From NCBI RefSeq assembly GCF_019649055.1, contig NW_026570331.1:124001-188000 (forward strand): DNA of 64,000 bases. Direction: 5' to 3'. A program made the translations under genes and the position numbers. The notes under the pieces are model-generated. The model was not told where the DNA came from, did not search any database, and saw only the letters and a list, made by a program, of their open reading frames with translations. Position 1 is the first letter of the stretch; each line of letters begins with the position of its first letter. The DNA is from Paramacrobiotus metropolitanus. Its lineage: Eukaryota; Tardigrada; Eutardigrada; Parachela; Macrobiotidae. Below, one piece after another: positions 11,022 to 22,500 of this stretch.

Positions 11022-11731
11022 ATGATTGTCACTAAGCCCAAGTACCTGACTGAAATACATTTAATTAAATCTCTGAGTATCTGTATCTATTCAGTCATAA
11101 TCTACTCAAATTGTTTCTTCGGCCTTGTCGCTATGGCGGCCGCCCAGCAGCAGTTCGTGTGGGACCTGCTGAAGCCGGCGCTGAACGCGGCGGAAGTGCA
11201 GGCGATCCTGGCCAACCGGGAGTCCAACCAGTACCCCAGCTACAACAGCATTCCGCAGACGGGATTCAGCTGTCAGAGCAAGAAACAGCCGGGTTTCTAC
11301 GCCGACACGGAGGCGCAGTGCCAAGTCTTCCACCGCTGCGACATCAACGGCAACCAGACCAGCTATCTCTGCGTCAACAGCACCGTCTTCAACCAGGTCA
11401 CCCTCATCTGCGACTACTTCTTTAACGTTGACTGCCAAAAGTAAGCTTGTCTAATTTGTATTATTTCAAAAATTCTCTCGGAATCGAATTTTTTAAAACA
11501 TTTTTAAAGAACTTTGTGATCTAACAAATTTCTTTCCTTTATATATATGCAACATCCCCGCTAAGGCTTCTCCTCCGTTGCAGGTTCGCCTCGTACGAGA
11601 AGTTTGCCAACTCCCGTCTGTACACTGACCAGCCCCTCTTCGACACGCCTCCGGCGGACTACGTCCCACCCGGCGTCGGAGCCCCGCAGATTCTGGCTGC
11701 TCAACCCGCTGCTGATCGTGCCGCCCCATAG
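11022..11731 (+). CDS. Secreted protein with one chitin-binding type-2 (peritrophin-A) domain
   Basis: Exon 1 is 11022-11440 and exon 2 is 11584-11731, joined in frame (AA|G), for 188 residues. The N terminus has a hydrophobic stretch (SICIYSVIIYSNCFFGLVA) ending before AAAQQQF, consistent with a signal peptide. The first ATG gives a longer leader than usual, so the true start may be downstream. Residues about 85-140 hold the six cysteines of the CBM14/ChtBD2 fold (FSCQ, QCQVFHRC, LCVN, ICDY, VDC), which binds chitin in cuticle or peritrophic matrix. The tail (FASYEKFANSRLYTD, then Pro-rich) resembles arthropod cuticular relatives. The reading frame ends at TAG (11729-11731) but stays open for 21 more codons to TAA at 11795-11797. 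Confidence 0.85.
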
Positions 11732-11797
11732 AATGCTGGAGGGAAGAAAGGAGTCATCACTGCCGCGGTGACTACCATCAAAGTCAAGAAACAGTAA

Positions 11798-12331
11798 TGT
11801 TTCGCAAACTGAAACCATTACTGCTCAGCCTACTTGTAAAAAAAAGTTCGGGGGCCGGTTTCTAACCACCTCTCAGATTTTGTACTATATTCCTAAACGA
11901 AAACGGTACAGTGGTGTCTCTTCATCCGCTCTCTGTACTGTAGCAACAGAATGACCTTTCCCAATTAAAGCGTGAATACGGGAGCAATTTAATAAACAGA
12001 ATACCACAACGGAATACAATCTGTATGGATCTTAACAGAGATCATATAATAATCTGTCAAACGTACAAATACAAGAATATAATAATATATGCATCAGACA
12101 AAATATTAAACAAATATTCACAATAATATCAACATTAATATTAACCAGATAATAAGGATAATAAGTTCAACTCAGCCCCTTCTAAATACCACCGTCGCCT
12201 CAGGAATCACGGTCAAAAAGGTCACAGTATTACGGAAACATTTTTAAATAATTCAGTGCAGAAATCAAACAAGTACACCACATTTTCACCGCAATCACCG
12301 CCGTTTAAATGCTTCGAAAATAACTCCACTC
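11798..12331. other. Convergent intergenic region
   Basis: This holds the 3' flanks of the chitin-binding protein (+) and FAAH2 (-). AATAAA-like signals occur on the plus strand near 11990. It is AT-rich and no gene is visible. Confidence 0.5.
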
Positions 12332-15300
12332 TCACGGACACACCCAGCCGCCGAAGCCCTTCTCCAGCTCGGCGGCCACCGCCAGACACAGGCGATCGTT
12401 GTAGTGGTTACTGACCACCTGCACGCCCAACGGCAGGCCCTCGGCGTCCAGTCCCAAGGGCACGTGGCAGCTGGGCAGACCCAGCGCGTTGAAGATGGCC
12501 GTGTAGGCGAAGTTGAACGGCATCGTCAGCGGTTGGTGGTGGTAGGGCGCCGTGCGGGGATGGGTGGGGTATAAAAAGACCCCGTCACTGCCCAGCATCT
12601 CCACGAACGCCGCCTCCAGTATCCCGCACATCTTGGCAAATCTACAAGAAAAATTACGGGGTTTATTTGAAGTTAATCATTTATTTGAATTTATGATTCA
12701 AGTTAAATTGTGATTAATTAGTTAATTCTTTAAATTTATGATTACTAAATTTATGATTCGTTTGTAAATTTATGATTTAATTTATGATTTTTTCAAATTT
12801 ATGATGTACCCGCACATTTTCGCAGACCTACAAGAACAACTGCTGCGTCATTAATTTATGATTTAATTTAACACGCAAATAAAATTAAATAATCCCAACC
12901 AAGCAATGTAAATCGATAAATAAATAGGAAAATAGGAATAAAACATTTAACAATAAATTAAAACAACCTAAATAGTAAATGCAAATGCACTATTTTTTCG
13001 ACAAAAAGGCGTAAAACATGGCAGGTGACAAAAAGATGAAAATCGTTTAACAAATGATGTGTAACAATATATTTAAACAATATTCAGCAAATTTGTATCT
13101 GAATCTCACTTTTTCTCGACGATGGTTCAATCAACCAACCTGACGCCGGATAACACGGTAAACCTTTACACTACGAAATCACCACAATTAAGCCTACCTC
13201 GGCATTCGTACACATGAACAAAATTAATAAACAATAACTAAAAAAATGGAAAATTAAAAAAAAGATTCTAATAGTCATAACACACCTATTCAGTTCTATA
13301 AAATATTCATAAAATGTACCGTGTCTGGCGCGTAACCATCCGGGCCGTAGCCATTTCGACCACCCCCAAGAGCACCGCCGGGAAGGTGTGCTGCGACTGT
13401 CCCAGGAGCCATTTGAGCAGCTCCAGCGGCGCATTGACCTCCCCCTCGCGGTTGGCCATGTCCTGGGCGAAGGAATGGCATTTCTCCTGCGACATCATGG
13501 ACGACCAGATGTCCAGGGAGAAACGCAGAGGGCGCATGCTGCCGCTGATCTGCGGCGAGGAGACCAGCTCGGCGCCACACACGTCGGACAGATGGTGGAC
13601 GGCGGAGAGCAGCGCGGTCTTGATGGACGGCTGCACCGGGGAGATCAGGGGGAAACCCCCGTCGTCCGAGGCGAAGTGGACGCGCAGACGGGAGATGTCC
13701 ACGGGGCTGTCCAGGTTCAGTCGGTCGGCTTTTTCGCCGGCTAAAACCTGAGGATAATTTCTGATTTTACCTCAAACTAAACTGCATTCTCAGTCATTTC
13801 AATATTTAATTTAAACTTTTTATTTTTCATTTTAAATACAGTTTAGGTATATTTATTTTATGGTCTGGTGGCCGGTTAACCGTTAATGCCTGCTAATAAT
13901 TTTGATTTAAAGCTTTTTCAATTTACGGTATTTTCTGGTTATTTGCTGCAGTTTAATTCAACTTATACACTTTATTGAACAGCTTTGTTCGAGATTCACT
14001 ACGACGGAAAAACAACCTGATTCTCGATTTTAATTCAGTTTACGAGATTTTCTTGTTTTTTTATTTCACATACAATTAATTTCAGTTAGCGATTATTTTG
14101 TCAAAAATAAAAACAGCTAAATCTGCAACAAATTACAGCGAAAAATATTCGCGTAATTTCGTTAACTTTACGTGTTTGTAAAATAAAACAATCCGAAATT
14201 ATTGGTCTTTCGTTTTGTATCTGCAGGGTTTCGTTCTAACTGATTTCAATTAAACGGATTTAGAAATAAATTTGTTACTAAAAATTCGTACAAATACACG
14301 AATTTTCACCTTCAACATGGGCACCAAATCTTCAGCGAAGCGGCACATAGGTCCGGTGGTTAAGAATTTACTGAGGTTGCCGGAGACATCCGGGAACTGT
14401 CCCCGATTGGGAACGATCCCGAAGGTGGGTTTGTGTCCGAAAATCCCGTTGAAAAACGCCGGCATCCGAATGCTGCCGCCGATATCCGAACCGATGCCGA
14501 AGGGCGACCCGGCCGCGGCCAGCAACGCCGCTTCCCCGCCGGATGACCCTCCGACGATGCGCTGCGTGTTGTAGGGATTCCGTGATTGACCGTAGATCTT
14601 ATTGCTGGATTCCCACCACATACAGATTTCACTGATATTCGTCACAGCCAGTGGAATGGCGCCTACAAGGAGGAAGCAGCGGCATTACTTTGAAAAAATT
14701 TCAAGAAACAATAACCCATTCTGAAAAAGGAAACACATTCAGCCCCTGAAAACAAAAAGACGAAATAAAATTATTACCGGAAGCCAGAAAGAAATCTGCG
14801 TATCTAGAACACGACTCGGCAATGAAATTTCCCCAAAATAAACTAAAGTAAAACAATGTTGAAAAAGGCACACAATTCATAGTACTGCATTTAGGAAATG
14901 TTTTTAAAAAAACAGCTCACAAAATACAACTAATAAGATGCAAATTCAAAATAAGTACTCGTGCTTACAGATATCCGTGTCCCGTGGTAATAAATTATTT
15001 GTTCAACTTATTTTTTTATTAAATTTTATTAATCAATTGTTCAGAACTTCAGATAGCCTATTTCAGAAAAACGCACAACTGACCGACAGTCCAAGTAAAA
15101 CAAAATTCAACTAAATTTAATTTCGATATTAGTAGGTAATTTACCAATCAGAAAATGAGCTCCAATTTGTATTGGTAGATAAAAGTTTAAAACCGTTTAT
15201 TTGTAACTCAGTCAATTAATTTTTAGATTTAGTTGTCAATTACGTATTTTAATTTTTTACTGAATTTATAGCGGGAGCGCAAGTAGCATCAACAGAAAAT

Positions 15301-15939
15301 TCTTCCCTACTCACCAGCTTGCCGCATCAGGCGCACCACATCCGCATCCTCCGTCGCCACGAACCCCTGCCGCAGATACAGTCCCGACGTGTTGGGCAGC
15401 CCCGTCACCCTGATACACTCCTTGGTCGTAAACGGCACCCCCAGGAAGGGCTGCCGCTCCACCCCATGCTCCGGCAGTCCACTAGCCAGCGCCTGATCCG
15501 CCAGCCGTGCTTCCCGTCGCGCCTCCTGGAAGCGCTCGGCCACCACCACATTCAGTACGGGATTCACCGCCTCAATGCGCTGGATGAAGAGATTCACCAG
15601 CTCCGCACTGGTGATGTCACCGGCGCGGATCTTCTGCGCTAGGAAGGTAGCGCTCTCCAGAAGCAGGGAGGAAGGAGGGGCTGGGAGGCGGCGACGGGGG
15701 TGGAAGAGCGTGTAGTAGACGCGGAAGAGCAGGGTGGAGAGATAATCGGTGAGGATGCGGTGGAGGAGGAGGGTGTAATAGATAATGCGTTTCAGCAGGC
15801 GGGAGAGGGAGGAGGGCGGGTGGCTGGTCCGGGATGGGGGCGGTGAGGGGGAGAAGTTGACTTTGCGATCCGATCGAACTGAGTCCATGTTGTACAGGGA
15901 GAGTTGCAGTCCACAGTGATCAAGTAGGTTCCAAGGCAA
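12332..15939 (-). CDS. FAAH2: Fatty-acid amide hydrolase 2-like amidase
   Basis: Four exons read leftward: 15315-15939, 14310-14662, 13320-13747 and 12332-12641. They join in frame and give 571 residues (vertebrate FAAH2 is slightly shorter). The family hydrolyses fatty-acid amides such as anandamide with a Ser-Ser-Lys triad, on lipid-droplet or ER membranes. All three parts are visible: Lys in VPFTTKECIRVTG (exon 1), the middle Ser in VGGSSGGEAALLAAAG, and the nucleophile in GSDIGGSIRMPAFFNG (exon 2). An N-terminal hydrophobic helix (IIYYTLLLHRILTDYLSTL) probably anchors it. Exon 4 carries GLPLGVQVV near the C terminus. A second ATG 17 codons downstream (MDSVRSDRK) could be the real start. 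It shares a divergent promoter region with THADA. Confidence 0.92.
12681..12870. repeat. AAATTTATGATT short tandem repeat in a FAAH2 intron
   Basis: Variants of AAATTTATGATT recur about eight times with irregular spacing in the last FAAH2 intron, next to the exon 4 acceptor. No coding potential. Confidence 0.7.
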
Positions 15940-16529
15940 ACTACTGCGTCGTGCAAGTTATGGTATTACTGCGCACAATTTGGGGTTGATCATTAAATGA
16001 TTAAAAACCACTTTCCACCAAGACGTCTAGCTTCGAGCAAAGTCCAAACTCCATGAAAATCCGAGAATGTCCAAACTTGATAAAGTTCTAAACTTGATAA
16101 ATAAATGAAGAGCTGGATTATGGCACACACTACTGTGACTATAGTATACAGTGACTATAGTTTTTACCTGTATAGTCACTATACAGGTAAAAACCCAAGC
16201 GGTGAAAACGACTGCGCGTAGCGGATGCACGCTGTATCGGCTGTGCTCGTGGTACCCGCCCCCTTCTGGCATTGGCACGGCATTCGCCGATTCATGTTTC
16301 AACACGACTGCCAACAAAAACCAAAAAAATCGCAGCGATGTTTTTGACTCGACAAAATACGCGTTCTTTCCACTCTTCAGTCAGTTTTAAATGCTTATTC
16401 TTTTTCATACTAGTAGTTGCTGGCAGCTAGCTGCGTGGCTTGTATTTCGTTCCAATTTTTGGCGTCTGGATCCATTGGTATTGAAATGCTCTGTGTTAAC
16501 GCCGGATAAACGCATGGTGCACCGTGTCA
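15940..16529. promoter_or_regulatory. Divergent promoter region of FAAH2 and THADA
   Basis: The two starts lie 590 bases apart. From about 16195 onward (GTGAAAACGACTGCGCGTAG... CCAAAAAAATCGCAG) the sequence is duplicated upstream of the second THADA copy at 28265-28400, so the duplicated block included the promoter. A perfect hairpin lies at 16161-16193. Confidence 0.55.
16161..16193. repeat. Perfect 16-bp palindrome with 1-base spacer
   Basis: TTTTTACCTGTATAGT is followed by C and its exact reverse complement. Related TATAGTCAC/GTGACTATA blocks lie just upstream (16134-16160). It is not present upstream of the second THADA copy. Confidence 0.85.
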
Positions 16530-19500
16530 ATGATGGAAGCATCGCTGGAAAACAGCCTCCTGCACATCTTCGCCACCGTCTCCGACGCGCGCTCCCGCGT
16601 CAACGCCGTCAACACCCTCATCAAATCCAACCCCTCCCTGTCCGCTGCCACCCTAACCAACCCCCTGGTGGCCGAGCATCTCCTGGATCTGCTGATTAAA
16701 TGCCGCAACAAACACCCCACCGTCATCGACATCCTGCACCACGTCCTGGACCGTCTGGGTTCCCCGGTGTTTACCACGAACCTGGGCGCGGCGGTGTCCG
16801 CGCACTGGCCGCAATATGACGCCAGGGTCCGCCTGCATCTGCTGCGCATGTTGACGGGGTGTGCGACCGGGAGGACCGTGTTGCGCGCTGAAAAGTGTCG
16901 CGTTGCCCAGGAGTTTGTGGATGGCGACCTGTTGCGCTGTCTGGAGGAATGGCGGATGAGCGCCGCGTCGGATCCGCGTGAGACAAGGGCGAAAACAGTT
17001 GGACGTGCGGAGTTTATTGTGGAAAGTCTGGAGGTGGTCGAGAGCATCGTCCGAATGGCGCAACGGGAAGAATGCCGTGAGCTGTAAGAGAATTCTGACT
17101 TCATGAGTTTGTAGCTGATTTCTTTTTAATTTTTTTAAAAATTTAGTGTTGTACTTGTTTTCGGCTTTTAGTCAATTTGACTATTGGATTTTTTTGAACC
17201 TTTTGTATTTTTTTTCGAGGGTTTGCGAGAGTGATTAATTTTCGAATGTATATGTCATGGCAGAATTCTAGGTAGAGAGATGATTTCGTAGTGTAATGAA
17301 TATGCTATCTATGGCCAAGTCGCTCTTTGTTTGAGTATAACTGTCTGATAGTGAAATTTAACAATTACGAGTATATAGAAACCACTAAAAATTTGTTCAT
17401 GAATTTTTTCCTTAGTTTAACGACTTTAACCAATGTTTTCAGTTTGATATTTTGCACTTTAATTTTAATTCCTAATTTAATGTTGTCTTTGAGTTGCGTG
17501 CGAGTGTTTCTGTTTTCTTGCTAGGTAGTTATCTGAGTTGATAACTTGGTACTCTATATCTTGCGTAATTAACATAGGTAATTAATGTAATTGCTCCATA
17601 ATTTTTTGTCCCGCCTGAGATTGGGGTCTGCGTTGCATTCCATGAATGTGCGGAACTGTTAAATTTATTTTATACAAATTTTTATTTTATTTCGTATTTT
17701 CAGTTATTTTTTGAAATTTATTTGTTTTATTGTTATTATTATTATTATTACATCAAGAGCAGCTAAATTCTAAATTCAGTTCATATTACATTCATTTGCT
17801 AAATTCAGTTCATATTACAGAATAATTTCCGCAGAAATCCTCAGCCGTCTCCATATTTTCATCACCAGTCTTCTCCCGCACACCGATCTGTCTCAGCCCA
17901 GTCTTATCATCGCGTTGGGCCGCACCGCGTTCTGCTTGGCGGAACATTTCCACACAACCTCCGATTTACAGAGCGCCAGTCTGGACGCATTAAATAAAAA
18001 CAATATTCCATGGGGATCCGTTGGATTCCTGATGGCCTGGATCGATACAATGTCCGCTGAAGAATTAACGCAAAATTATCAGCGTGTTTTATTCCCGTTT
18101 AATAACTCCCTTCCGAATCAAACGGAAGCCCCGCTTTCCATACCGGTAGTTATTTCTTTCGTCAAAAGACTGAAAAATCTCGATATGACGCCGGAATTAT
18201 CGGAAATGGTGGGGAAATTGTGGAGCACCGTCTTCCGGTCGCCTCACCAATCAAAAATCGTCGAAATTATCCGGCATTTAATTCCTTTGTGGACTAATAT
18301 ACCGGAAGCTGTTCGAAAAAATGTTTTCAGTAATTTATGCACTTTGTCGTGGAAATCGTTGTATAAATTAAAATGCTACGTTTTGCTCAATCTCGACCGT
18401 GCCGCGTTCTCCAAACAAGTCAGATTGCGTCCAGTCGATTTGTTGGAAATGATCCCGGATAAATATTTCAAAATCCCGTTATCGGATTTGCTCGTACAGA
18501 TCGCCAATGCGGAAGATATAGCCGATATTTTGGTGAAAACGACGGATCACAATGCGTTTTTAATGCGGGATGTTTTGCCGGGATTGGCCAGGAAGGAGAA
18601 GAATTTTATCCCGGATTTGTTACGGATGTTGAAGGAGAAACGATGTGTCGTGGGATACGGGCCGGTGTTTTATGCCATCCGGGTTGCGAAGATCCAGGTG
18701 GATGCTGGGATGGTGCTGCGGGAGTATATTTGCGGGAATGTGGATTTGGCGGTGTTTGCGGATGATACGTTGCGGGTGGAAGCGTTTGCATTCTTCTGCG
18801 AACACGCCGATCCGGTTAGATTTTTCGCAAGTGAGTGAACGAAATTTTTTTGGCGTTTCGCTGTTTATATGCGTATTTTTGGATTTTTTTGGTTTTTAGT
18901 TTTAGTTTTTTATTATTTCTTGGTGTCCTAATGCTACATAAGAAAGACGAGTTTTGTAGTGACGTGGATGGATGCATTACGAAAAAGAATATGCGTCAGG
19001 CGAGCTTGGTCTAGCATCGAACCGTACACTCATAATTCGAAAGACATCATTTCTTTATTTTCTTTTTTTACCGTTTTTTCGATTTTTTAAATTTGATACT
19101 TCGCTGTTAATTTTCGTTAATTATTGGTGGAATGTTTGAATTGATACAGTTTTTGTAAATTTTTTCCCATTAATGTTTAGGCTTAGTTATTTGTTTACTG
19201 TATTTTGGAATTTTTAAATTTTCTACGATGGGCGTTTGAATTTTTGCAGGATTTGTTCATTTTATTTCCACAAATGTCGATCACCAGTTTTCTCGGTTTC
19301 GCGAGCCGTTTCTCCGATCAGCACTGCAGTTCCTGCGCCGCACCGCGACGGTACTATCCCAGAATAAAGCCAAATCTCCCGGAAACGACCACAGATATTT
19401 TGCCGAAAAATACGATGAATTTCTATCGGATTTACTGATATTTGACTGCTCGCCAACTTCATCTTATGCAAGGTGAGAACACAATATGTGTGCGATCCCC

Positions 19501-22500
19501 TGCCTGCCATTGCTCTACGATATCACGGTATAGACCCTGTTACGTACGGCAGGTAGTGTGAAAATTTTCCCTTTAGTTCACAGCCAGCGAGATACCAGCG
19601 ACGAATTTCACATAAAAAATGGGCGCTGATAAACAATTAAATCGACAAAGTACTAATATAAATAATATTCAAAACTGCTGTAACCCGGGGCATCTAATTT
19701 AATTTGCACAGGCGAAGCAGCGCCCTGCAACTCGCAAAAGCGATCCTGTCTTCCTCATACGAACTTGCTCTTCTCACTCCCGGCTTCACATCCACCGTGC
19801 GCCATTCCCTCCTCCAGCAGCTCTTCTGGGAATCCTTCCCCGACAACCAGCTCCTCATCGTCGGCATCCTCTCCCTCCTCCCTTCATCCCCATTTCCTCC
19901 CGGGGAATTCTCCCGGGAAAATCTATCCCAGATCGCCGATCAACAAGCCGACAGTTGTGGCTCCAATGCGGCGCGCCTCAGCGCCCACCTCGACGCGCTG
20001 CTCCACGCGGGACGTCCGGCGCCGGAGATGGTGGAGGAGTTGCTGGGGAAACTGGAGAAAAATGTGGAGAGGGCGGGAGAGAAGGGCGTGCAGTGGACGG
20101 CGCGGTATGCGCCGCTGTACGGGCAGATTGCGCGGTTACGCAGTGCGATGGAGCGGTGGACCGGCGGAAAGGTCACGGGGGAATGGGTGGAGAGGGCCGT
20201 GGGGGCGTGTTGGACGGTGTCGCGGCTGGTCAACGAGGTGTTTGCCGATCATACGCAGGATTTATCCATGGATCGCAGTGTCCTGGTTGAAGGTACATCC
20301 GTTTAGTTTCGTTTTACATCGTTTTTCGATTTGTTTTCTATTATGGAAAGATGTTAGGGAGTGGTTGTTTCGTAGTCCAGTGGTGCTGTTGTAGGCTCCA
20401 TCCGTCTTGTTGCGCTGAACTACTGCGATAAAAAAAAACAGATTATACTCGTACATTTACTGTAATGATTGATTCCTTTTTTTGGTATAATCTTTGCTGT
20501 ACTATTCCCCTAATTTATCTTTTGTAAACTATTATAATTTTACCTTAAGTTTCATCCAGAAAAAAAAGTAAGTGTGCTGTAAATAAGTGCTGTAAAAATT
20601 AATGTATGAAGTGTTTGCCGATCATACGCGGGATTTATTTCTGGATTGCAGATGTCCTTGTTGTACAGATAGGTACATACTTATGTTTACATAGGCTTCT
20701 ATCCCTCCTTTTTCTTTGTTTTCTTATTGTTTTTATTCATGCCTTATTATTCTGTTTACTTTTTTTAATATTTTTTTGCTAGTTTTTGCTAGTTTTTTTA
20801 TTTATTCATCTGTTTCTGTTTATTTTTTGTTGTTTATTTTTAGTTATTTTCGGTCTGCTTATTGCACGTACCTACTAATTGCTGCCTAATAATGAAGATC
20901 GTAATGATTTAGATCAAATGTTCTCTGTAGTTCGGCCGCCTGTTTCCGCAGCATGTTAAATTTGTAATGTAATCTTTCTTTTTTGGGTGTTAGATTGTTT
21001 TTGTATTCGCTCATCAACAAATACAGATAAAGTAGAAAAAGAAATAATGGAGATGTGCCATTGTATGTAATGCATTATTGTAAGTACTAGTAAATATATT
21101 TGTATTGGTTTCGTAGTGCAAGGGTGTTACCTGGGGACTCTGTTGCGATTCGAAATGAACCCCCATAGAACAGCAGTTGTCGATTTACTGTACAAATCGT
21201 TCTTTCTGCGTAAATCTTTTTTCGTAGTAATTCTCATAAGATTTTCAATATCTGTAATCTGTTTTATGTGTATGTCATTGTTTATTTACGAATAGCGTCA
21301 TCCAAAACTTGTATGAGCTGAAATGATAGAAATTATGAGAGCTGAATTTTGTTTGTTACCGTACTTTCCCCTGCTTCGATGTAATCCAGCATTTGTACAG
21401 TAGGAAAAGTACTTTCGGCTCGCAGATTTAGTCTATAATTATCTGATTTCTGGCTGTTAAAAATCATTGCAGATGATGCGGCTCCGACGGCGCAGATGCT
21501 GTACGTCTGCTGCTGGCGCTGCATCCGCGAAGTGTCCCTCCTTCTAACCGAACTCCTGACTGGTCGCCTCGTTCCATCCGCTGCGATTTCCCGCATTCAG
21601 GACGTGTTTTTATGGAACATCAGCCAACTGTTCATGACCCGCCACACCGGGACGTTCGAGACGCTGGCGGAGCAGATCCACAAATTGTCTGTCCTTCTCG
21701 TGGAAAAACACGGGGAGGCCGGAAAAGCGGTGGTCGTGTCCAGTCTGGATGATATCGTGGAGGAAGTGACCGGGGCGTGGTCGTCACCGCTCCAACCGGA
21801 AAATACGCGCCGCAGCGCCGGTGTACCGCGGTTGTGGTGTATTTTGTACAGGTGAAAATGCTCGCATGGACATACACGTTAAAATCAGATTACTTTAGAA
21901 ATTGCACCGAAATTTTACAATTAAATATTAAGCCAAATCACTTTTAGACTCCTAACTGGTTTAAATATAAATTGCTTATGCTCTTATTTCTCAATATGAA
22001 CAAGGCGAGCTTCCCTCAACAAAATTGCTCAGATGAAGAATTTGTTGCTTTACGTGGTTTCGCATTTCTGTCAATGAAGACTTAATTGCGCGTTACATAA
22101 ATTTTAAATATTGTTTTTCTCTACTGGCAAATGCAGGGAAAACTAATCAACGAAATATCGTAGAGAAATTTCCCATCCGAAAACACTACCAAATGCCGTG
22201 TTGCGACTAAATAACCGATGACTGAAAATTATCATGAGTAAAAAAATGTTTTTAAAAATGTGATCACTTTTTACGCAAATCTGATTCTGACATTTTTATA
22301 TGAGACAGGCTCATCAAGTTGTGATAGGCTTTTGAGAACTTCGGCATGAGTGCCTTGACACTACGAAACTGCTACTGCAGTGACTATTTATATCTTGAAG
22401 TGATTACGTGAAACATTTTAATTTGTGTACATCCGCGCAAGCATTTACATATCTGTAATGCCTTTTGCTGAGCAAAAATAATGGGCTACTGGACTATTTG

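Noticed and set aside
19205..19438. 77-codon frame over THADA exon 3 in a different phase
   Set aside because: The phase that continues from exon 2 (FVHFISTNVDHQFSRFREPF) gives the family-like protein; this one is a shifted shadow.
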